Part shown: positions 6,630 through 11,227 of the stretch, piece after piece
How positions within the stretch are numbered: position 1 is the first letter of the stretch
How the letters are laid out: each line of letters begins with the position of its first letter
Origin: Cyanobacteria bacterium UBA11153
Lineage (GTDB): Bacteria; Cyanobacteriota; Cyanobacteriia; Cyanobacteriales; Coleofasciculaceae
Assembly: GCA_003511885.1 (NCBI GenBank)
Contig: DOIX01000233.1
Coordinates: 1-11,227 of the forward strand
Direction of reading: 5' to 3'
Length of the DNA: 11,227 bases
Position numbers and translations under genes: made by a program
Notes under the pieces: model-generated
Told to the model about the DNA's origin: nothing
Seen by the model: the letters and a program-made list of their open reading frames with translations, nothing else
Databases searched by the model: none

Positions 6630-8387
6630 GTGTCTGCTGTTTCTCAAGACTATGTAAACTTTAAGCCTTACCAGGAAAGACAGTTGCCCCACCAACGTCT
6701 CCTCAAAAAGGCACAGAGCGATAAATCTTATCGTTGGAATCAAGAAAATTACTCCCGTCAACGAAGATTCATTGACATTTGGGCTTTTGTTTTAACCGTA
6801 ATGTTCCGATTGTGGCTCGACAATAAACCTTGGAGTTATCCGGGTGGAGTTACCGATGCCAAAAAAGCAGCCAGAAGGAAAGCCTTAGCAATCTGGATTC
6901 GAGATACATTCTTAGATTTAGGACCAACCTTTATTAAAGTTGGGCAACTTTTTTCCACCCGTGCTGATTTATTTCCGAGTGAATATGTGGATGAATTGGC
7001 TAAATTGCAGGATAGAGTTCCGGCTTTTAGCTATGAACAGGCAGAAGATATTATTCAGCAAGATTTAGGAAAATCAGTACCACAACTTTTCCGTAGTTTC
7101 GATCCCATTCCTTTGGCAGCAGCTAGTTTAGGACAAGTTCACAAAGCCCAACTTCATAGCGGTGAAGAGGTAGTTGTCAAAGTACAAAGACCAGGTTTGC
7201 GGAAACTGTTTACCATAGATTTACATATCCTTAAAGGCATTACTCGTTACTTTCAAAACCATCCAGATTGGGGGAAAGGCAGAGATTGGAACGGTATTTA
7301 TGAAGAATGCTGTCGCATTCTTTGGGAAGAAATTGAGTATCTTAATGAAGGTCGGAATGCCGATACATTTCGTCGCAATTTCCGCGCCTACGATTGGGTA
7401 AAAGTCCCTCGCGTTTACTGGCGATATGCTTCACCACGGGTTCTCACTTTAGAATACGTTCCCGGGATTAAAATTAGCCATTACGAAGCCTTAGAAGCAG
7501 CGGGATTAGATCGGAAAATATTGGCAAGGTTGGGAGCAAAAGCTTACTTACAACAACTACTGAATGACGGCTTTTTTCATGCGGATCCCCATCCAGGAAA
7601 TCTGGCTGTTTCTCCAGAAGGGGCGCTGATCTTCTATGATTTCGGGATGATGGGGCGAATTAAGTCCAATGTCCGCGAACAATTGATGGAAACCCTGTTT
7701 GGGATTGCCCAAAAAGATGGGCAAAGAGTGGTTGATTCCCTAGTGGCTTTGGGTGCCCTTGCACCTGTAGAAGACATGGGACCTGTGCGGCGATCGATCC
7801 AGTATATGCTGGATTATTTTATGGATAAACCCTTTGAGGAACAATCCATTACCGCAATTAGCGATGACTTGTATGAAATCGCTTATGGACAACCCTTTCG
7901 CTTTCCTGCTACCTTTACCTTTGTGATGCGAGCCTTTTCCACTTTGGAAGGGGTAGGTAAGGGGTTAGATCCAGAATTCAACTTTATGGAGGTGGCACAA
8001 CCGTATGCCTTACAGATTATGACAAACGGCAATACTCCCGATCGCAATAGCTTTTTCAACGAGCTTGGCAGACAAGCTGCACAAATGAGTAATACTGCTT
8101 TGGGTTTACCCAGGCGAATTGAGGATACTATAGATAAATTGGAAAGAGGAGATGTCCGTCTGCGAGTTCGATCGATTGAATCCGATCGCCTCTTGCGCAG
8201 GATTAGCTCCTTACAGTTGGGAACCAACTATGCTTTATTGATCGGTGCCTTTACTCTGTCGGCTACAATTTTATTCGTCAACGGTAAAGCAGGACCTGCC
8301 CTAGTCGTTGCTGTCATGGCAGCTATCTTGGGATTTGTCCTCATTCGTTTGCTTAGTAGGCTTGACAAATTCGATCGCATGTTATAA
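6630..8387 (+). CDS. ABC1/UbiB family atypical protein kinase
   Basis: ABC1K/UbiB proteins are membrane-associated kinase-like ATPases linked to isoprenoid quinone and tocopherol metabolism and, in plastids, to plastoglobules. The 585-residue product shows the hallmarks: the KxGQ motif K103-V-G-Q106 in FIKVGQLFSTR, the Ala-rich loop AAASLGQVHKA (163-173), the ATP-site lysine K184 in VVVKVQRP, the catalytic-loop equivalent HADPHPGN (317-324) and DFG (337-339). Two hydrophobic segments end the protein (about 533-551 and 555-573). The segment aligning with the family's ExD motif reads EIE (234-236), Glu where I expect Asp. Translation starts at GTG 6630, supported by AGGA (6620-6623) six nt upstream. 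The PP2C gene follows 30 bp downstream, implying an operon; I recall the same order in Synechocystis (sll1770-sll1771). The target is not deducible. Confidence 0.95.
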   Translation: MSAVSQDYVNFKPYQERQLPHQRLLKKAQSDKSYRWNQENYSRQRRFIDIWAFVLTVMFRLWLDNKPWSYPGGVTDAKKAARRKALAIWIRDTFLDLGPTFIKVGQLFSTRADLFPSEYVDELAKLQDRVPAFSYEQAEDIIQQDLGKSVPQLFRSFDPIPLAAASLGQVHKAQLHSGEEVVVKVQRPGLRKLFTIDLHILKGITRYFQNHPDWGKGRDWNGIYEECCRILWEEIEYLNEGRNADTFRRNFRAYDWVKVPRVYWRYASPRVLTLEYVPGIKISHYEALEAAGLDRKILARLGAKAYLQQLLNDGFFHADPHPGNLAVSPEGALIFYDFGMMGRIKSNVREQLMETLFGIAQKDGQRVVDSLVALGALAPVEDMGPVRRSIQYMLDYFMDKPFEEQSITAISDDLYEIAYGQPFRFPATFTFVMRAFSTLEGVGKGLDPEFNFMEVAQPYALQIMTNGNTPDRNSFFNELGRQAAQMSNTALGLPRRIEDTIDKLERGDVRLRVRSIESDRLLRRISSLQLGTNYALLIGAFTLSATILFVNGKAGPALVVAVMAAILGFVLIRLLSRLDKFDRML

Positions 8388-8417
8388 AAACGTACAATTC
8401 TTGACTCCAAACCATCT

Positions 8418-9140
8418 ATGAAATTTTCCTTCACGGGTCTTACCGATCCGGGATTAGTTCGTACCGTCAACCAGGACTATTACTACACTGACCCTAGTGG
8501 ACGCTTTTTTATTGTCGCTGATGGCATGGGCGGTCATGCAGGTGGGCAAGAAGCTAGCCAACTCGCTACAGAGGCGATTAAAACTCATTTGCAGGAAAAC
8601 TGGGAGTCGGAAACTGCGTCAGATGAGTTAATGGAACAAGCCTTCGAGCAAGGGAATGAGGCAATTTTGCTGGATCAGCACAAACATCCCGAACGAGCAG
8701 ATATGGGTACTACCACTGTGGTGGTGATGTTCCGTCAATCTCAGTTATGGTTTGCTCATATTGGGGATTCTCGCCTCTATCGCTCTAGAGACTCAAAACT
8801 AGAGCAAATTACGGACGATCATACCTGGGTGGCACGGGCAATGAAGGCGGGAGATTTGACTCCGGAGCAAGCACGGAGCCATCCCTGGCGACATGTATTG
8901 TCTCAATGTCTTGGTCGTAAGGATTTACAAAAAGTTGAGATTGAAACTACTGATGTGCAAGTTGGGGATCGCTTACTCCTTTGTACTGATGGACTCACTG
9001 AAGAAGTATCCGACACCACAATTGCCTATTATCTTCAGTCAGACTTAGCCTACAAAGAAGTAGCTCAGAAGCTAATTGAGTCGGCTAAGGATAATGGAGG
9101 TAAAGATAATATCACTGTCGTGATTGTGGGCGTTGAGTAG
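8418..9140 (+). CDS. pphA: PP2C-type Ser/Thr phosphatase, PphA-like (phospho-PII phosphatase)
   Basis: PphA of cyanobacteria removes the phosphate from PII (GlnB), coupling carbon/nitrogen status to nitrogen metabolism. The 240-residue product has the compact bacterial PP2C length and intact metal-site motifs: NQD (18-20), VADGMGGH (33-40) with D35 and G36, MGTT (96-99), GDSR (116-119), the third-metal region TDDHTW (132-137), CTDGLTEE (189-196) with D191, and GGKDNITV (227-234) with D230. The flap stretch QARSHPWRHVLSQCLGR (151-167) agrees closely with what I remember of Synechocystis PphA and Thermosynechococcus tPphA. No membrane segment or extra domain is present. The ATG at 8418 is 30 bp after the kinase stop; no clear ribosome-binding site is visible, so translation may be partly coupled. 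Paralogues exist in cyanobacteria, so PII as substrate is inferred. Confidence 0.95.
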   Translation: MKFSFTGLTDPGLVRTVNQDYYYTDPSGRFFIVADGMGGHAGGQEASQLATEAIKTHLQENWESETASDELMEQAFEQGNEAILLDQHKHPERADMGTTTVVVMFRQSQLWFAHIGDSRLYRSRDSKLEQITDDHTWVARAMKAGDLTPEQARSHPWRHVLSQCLGRKDLQKVEIETTDVQVGDRLLLCTDGLTEEVSDTTIAYYLQSDLAYKEVAQKLIESAKDNGGKDNITVVIVGVE

Positions 9141-9164
9141 TTAAACTGCAAAAGTCGAAATTTA

Positions 9165-9237
9165 AAATGGGGAATGGGGCATAGGGGAAAATATTATAGC
9201 AGTTGACAGTTGACAATTGATAGTTGATAATTGACAG
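9165..9237 (+). repeat. Two adjoining heptamer tandem repeats
   Basis: A degenerate G-rich part (TGGGGAATGGGGCATAGGGG, starting near 9168) is followed by five exact 7-bp units at 9203-9237: TTGACAG, TTGACAA, TTGATAG, TTGATAA and TTGACAG. The pairing of a GGGAATG-type block with a TTGAYAR-type block, in that order, recurs at 10021-10139 and inside the gene at 3283-3469. Confidence 0.75.
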
Positions 9238-9280
9238 TTATTTAATCGCAATCAAACTGTTGATGATAAAGGACACAAAA

Positions 9281-9312
9281 TAAACCCGGTTTCTGCGGTG
9301 AAACCGGGTTTA
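9281..9312. terminator. Strong bidirectional terminator between convergent genes
   Basis: TAAACCCGGTTT (9281-9292) and AAACCGGGTTTA (9301-9312) make a perfect 12-bp stem with the 8-nt loop CTGCGGTG. It has A-rich sequence before and T-rich sequence after, the layout of an intrinsic terminator usable from both sides. It lies between the convergent pphA-like and CpcD-DUF1816 genes. A similar AAACCCGGTTT palindrome is, from memory, common in filamentous cyanobacteria. Confidence 0.75.
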
Positions 9313-9338
9313 TCTGTAGATTACATACCGGAAAAGTA

Positions 9339-9357
9339 CTCCAAGTACAACTTGGAG
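9339..9357 (-). terminator. Intrinsic terminator of the CpcD-DUF1816 gene
   Basis: CTCCAAGT (9339-9346) and ACTTGGAG (9350-9357) form a perfect 8-bp stem with a 3-nt loop. On the minus strand it begins 6 nt after the stop codon at 9364 and is followed by TACTTTTCC, a fair T-tract. This is a more specific terminator for the minus-strand gene than the bidirectional hairpin behind it. Confidence 0.65.
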
Positions 9358-9363
9358 AAAAAA

Positions 9364-9954
9364 CTAGAAAATGGTCAAGTTATCGGGGCTGCACCATTTA
9401 ATTTCTACAGTAATTCCGATTGCTCCTTCCTCTTCGAGATCCTCAATATAACCCCCTTGGAAATCTTTAGCTTCTTCAAAACTATCAAAAGGTCCAAAGT
9501 AGTAAATAACTTGAGGTTGAGTGGTGGAGATTTCCACCCACCAGGCTGATGATTCAGGATTTTGCCCCTGAGTTGTTTCAGGTTGTGGGGTAATTGGGGT
9601 AACTTCCGAGATTATGGGCTGTGAGGTGATTAGTGTCGGTTGAGTTTCTGTTACACCTAATTCCTCGCCCTTAACCTCTTCAACCGCATCTCTATCCCAC
9701 TCCCTATCTCCCAGATTTGATTCTACAGATCCCGATTCTAGTGTTAAGGGTTTGATCCTGACAATTGTGCCGCCACGGTTAGCTATCTGTTGCATGACTT
9801 GATTCATGCGACAGTAGGGTACGCGGAGAAAGACACTACCACTCCGACGTATGGGATAGGATAAATTGTCGGCTTCTCCGTTTTGACGCAAACCCACTAC
9901 TTCATAGAGAAACAAGCGACTCTTCGCTGTGTTGGTAAAAATTGAGATATCCAT
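9364..9954 (-). CDS. CpcD phycobilisome linker domain fused to DUF1816
   Basis: Residues 12-70 match the CpcD/allophycocyanin linker fold (LFLYEVVGLRQ, YPIRRSGSVFLRVPYCRMN, GGTIVRIKPL), which in CpcD, ApcC and cyanobacterial FNR docks into phycobilisome rods or cores. Residues 71-136 are a Pro/Thr/Gln-rich flexible linker. Residues 137-196 match DUF1816, a cyanobacterial domain of unknown function: AWWVEI, YYFGPFDSFEEA, GGYIEDLEEEGA and IKWCSPDNLTIF. The protein lacks the Pfam00427 rod-linker domain, so it is not a standard rod linker; it more likely tethers the DUF1816 part to the phycobilisome. The start at 9954 places the CpcD domain at the very N-terminus, but no ribosome-binding site is obvious. 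It stands alone, convergent with pphA and divergent from the next gene. Codons 81-88 (GDREWDRD) come from a G-rich heptamer-like stretch. Domain calls are firm; the role is inferred. Confidence 0.93.
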   Translation of the reverse strand: MDISIFTNTAKSRLFLYEVVGLRQNGEADNLSYPIRRSGSVFLRVPYCRMNQVMQQIANRGGTIVRIKPLTLESGSVESNLGDREWDRDAVEEVKGEELGVTETQPTLITSQPIISEVTPITPQPETTQGQNPESSAWWVEISTTQPQVIYYFGPFDSFEEAKDFQGGYIEDLEEEGAIGITVEIKWCSPDNLTIF

Positions 9955-10020
9955 TCGCGTTTGATAAACTTGCCACCCATTCTTAACATTATTTTACAGG
10001 CAACGGCGATCGCAATTTTC

Positions 10021-10065
10021 GGGAATGGGGAATTGGGAATGGGGAATGGGGAGTGGGGAGTGGGG
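10021..10065 (+). repeat. Heptamer tandem repeat (GGGAATG units)
   Basis: Six perfectly phased 7-bp units plus GGG: GGGAATG, GGGAATT, GGGAATG, GGGAATG, GGGAGTG, GGGAGTG. This is the clearest G-rich STRR-type array in the window, and it lies between the divergent genes starting at 9954 and 10166. A HIP1 octamer (10006-10013) sits just before it. Confidence 0.9.
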
Positions 10066-10090
10066 CTGCCGAGCTAGAGATAGGGAGATG

Positions 10091-10139
10091 TTGATAGTTG
10101 ATGGTTGATGGTTGATAGTTGATGGTTGATGGTTGATAG
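10091..10139 (+). repeat. Heptamer tandem repeat with a 21-bp higher-order period
   Basis: Seven perfect 7-bp units. The order is one TTGATAG then two TTGATGG, that trio repeated, and a final TTGATAG, so the real period is 21 bp, pointing to recent duplication of three-unit blocks. It ends about 26 bp before the start codon of the next gene and so occupies its probable promoter or leader. There are no spacers, so it is not a CRISPR array. Confidence 0.9.
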
Positions 10140-10165
10140 TTATACCAAAATTTTAGTTGGATTTG

Positions 10166-11083
10166 ATGATGAAGATTATATCTTTTCTAGGGTGTCTTGC
10201 TAGTCTGGCTATTTTAGGAATTTCTCCATTATTGATTATATTGCCTCCTCCTGTTGCTGCGTTTACTGATGAGAATTCGGTAATTGGGAAGGTGGTTTTG
10301 TTCGATTTATTTGAACGGGTGATGGGAGATTTTACTTTGATTGGGGAAGGGGATTATCAGATTGCACCTAGGGTGGCTAAAATTACTTTGGTTGAGTCTT
10401 ATGCTATTGTTAGTTGGGTATGGGGAGATGCTGGGGGACAGACGGTTTTGGTTAAGGAAAATGAGCGGTGGCGCGTAATTATGGCGGGGAGTGGGGAATT
10501 GAAATTTAGCAATCTGGTGCAATATAATATTCCTCGCGATATGGCACGGAATCTGATTAATCGTGACAAAGGCGCGCTGGAGAAACAACCACCTGTGGCT
10601 GATTTATTGGTTGATTCATTGCCGCAAATTCGGGGAGAAACTGATGCGTTAATTTTACTGCCCAGTGAGTTGCCGATGTCAAAACAGCCGATTTATTTAA
10701 TTAACGAAGTTGATGGTAGTAGTTATAGAATTAATCTATTTTTAACACGTAATTGCCATACCGAAACTCGCCCAAGTAATTCGATTAGTCATTGCGGGCT
10801 TGGTTATTTTATGGCGAATCCTATTCCTCCGGTTTATCAGCCTGCTGATATGTTTACGAAAGAGGTGGCTTTGGCGAATTCTATCCGAGGATATTTTACG
10901 CCTAGCCGATGCGATGCCTTCCTGCAAGCAAATCGCGGTTTATGTAGGGCGGCTAGGATTGAGTGGGATTGGCAAGGGTTTAATTATAAGATTGAGTTGA
11001 AAGGTGTTGGCAGAGATGTGGGGGAAGAGGAAGCGGTGATGATTGCGATCGCAAATTCTGCTATTATTGCTGGACCGAGATGA
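10166..11083 (+). CDS. Exported protein of unknown function
   Basis: I do not recognise the family. The 305-residue product begins with a lysine and a hydrophobic stretch (about 4-29) ending PPPVAAF, which fits a signal peptide cut after about residue 32, or else an N-terminal anchor. Residues 40-120 look like a small alpha/beta domain with YAIVSWVWGDAGG (79-91) and RWRVIMAGSGEL (101-112). The C-terminal part (about 190-305) holds four cysteines (197, 210, 249, 260), enough for two disulfides in the periplasm, and ends with FNYKIELKG and AIANSAIIAGPR. A TTG at 10157 would add three residues, but ATG 10166 is preferred; a second ATG follows at once and GGA (10159-10161) is a weak ribosome-binding site. 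The gene is richer in GGG and GTT codons than its neighbours, and GGGGAGTGGGGAAT (10486-10499) matches two heptamer units within the frame. A HIP1 octamer lies at 11045-11052. Confidence 0.85.
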   Translation: MMKIISFLGCLASLAILGISPLLIILPPPVAAFTDENSVIGKVVLFDLFERVMGDFTLIGEGDYQIAPRVAKITLVESYAIVSWVWGDAGGQTVLVKENERWRVIMAGSGELKFSNLVQYNIPRDMARNLINRDKGALEKQPPVADLLVDSLPQIRGETDALILLPSELPMSKQPIYLINEVDGSSYRINLFLTRNCHTETRPSNSISHCGLGYFMANPIPPVYQPADMFTKEVALANSIRGYFTPSRCDAFLQANRGLCRAARIEWDWQGFNYKIELKGVGRDVGEEEAVMIAIANSAIIAGPR

Positions 11084-11105
11084 TGGTGGATAGTTAATAG
11101 TTGAT

Positions 11106-11191
11106 AAGCTGCTACGCATTTAATTTGTATATCCCCACACCCCACACCCCTTTCGATAAATTTACTATCCAATTTAGATGCGCCGCAGCTT
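11106..11191. repeat. Inverted pair of the dispersed repeat (copies 2 and 3)
   Basis: Copy 2 (11106-11133) begins AAGCTGCTACGCATTTAA. Copy 3, on the minus strand (11191 down to 11166), begins AAGCTGCGGCGCATCTAA. The outer 22 bp of the two arms agree at 18 positions, giving an imperfect inverted repeat around about 40 bp that contains CCCCACA-type heptamers (11133-11150). It lies just after the stop codon at 11083 and could fold as a large 3' hairpin or be a small non-autonomous mobile element. The closing bases, 11192-11227, show nothing I can name. Confidence 0.55.
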
Positions 11192-11227
11192 ATTAATAGA
11201 CTTCTCCAGAAAACATGGTATTAACTT

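Noticed and set aside
7883..8470. Minus-strand open frames overlapping the end of the kinase gene and the start of the phosphatase gene.
   Set aside because: Both lie antisense to well-supported genes and have no domain or start-site support.
10091..10139. Resemblance to a CRISPR or operator array.
   Set aside because: Units are contiguous 7-mers without spacers and no cas genes are nearby; a simple tandem repeat explains it.

Overview
The window reads as chromosomal DNA of a filamentous cyanobacterium. The evidence is psbZ (a photosystem II subunit), a CpcD-type phycobilisome linker domain, an ABC1 kinase next to a PphA-like PP2C phosphatase, six perfect HIP1 octamers (GCGATCGC at 643, 2760, 4535, 4696, 10006 and 11045), and many heptamer tandem repeats of the STRR type (GGGAATG-like and TTGAYAR-like units). 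I cannot name the genus.

Layout. Positions 1-320 are mostly leader sequence with a candidate promoter and a hairpin. A membrane-anchored protein of unknown function follows (321-1118, +). On the minus strand come ribH (1374-1871) and psbZ (2164-2355), two neighbours that I recall being adjacent in other cyanobacteria. Divergent from psbZ is a very large gene (2537-5542, +) that fuses a DHH/DHHA1 phosphoesterase, two CBS domains and a class II tRNA nucleotidyltransferase. A gene-poor stretch (5543-6210) holds a decayed DUF4058 pseudogene and repeats. A same-strand trio follows: a small DUF6825-like protein (6211-6534), an ABC1/UbiB-type kinase (6630-8387) and a PP2C phosphatase closely resembling PphA, the phosphatase of phospho-PII (8418-9140). 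Across a strong convergent terminator lies a CpcD-DUF1816 fusion (9364-9954, -). Divergent from it is an exported protein of unknown function (10166-11083, +). The right end carries an inverted pair of a dispersed repeat.

How the genes relate. Most are housekeeping or photosynthesis functions: riboflavin synthesis, photosystem II assembly, tRNA 3'-end synthesis, prenyl-lipid/thylakoid kinase activity, carbon/nitrogen signalling through PII, and the phycobilisome. The kinase and phosphatase are 30 bp apart and probably co-transcribed.

The most unusual signal is the behaviour of the heptamer repeats. They fill intergenic spaces (about 1243, 5872, 6540, 9203, 10021 and 10091) and also sit in frame inside genes. 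A block of about 200 bp splits the DHHA1 domain of the nucleotidyltransferase fusion and encodes a collagen-like Gly-Asp-Lys stretch. A smaller relic lies between its CBS and nucleotidyltransferase parts, and a possible third lies in the linker of the CpcD-DUF1816 protein. I see no defence system, CRISPR array, tRNA, rRNA or intact insertion sequence.
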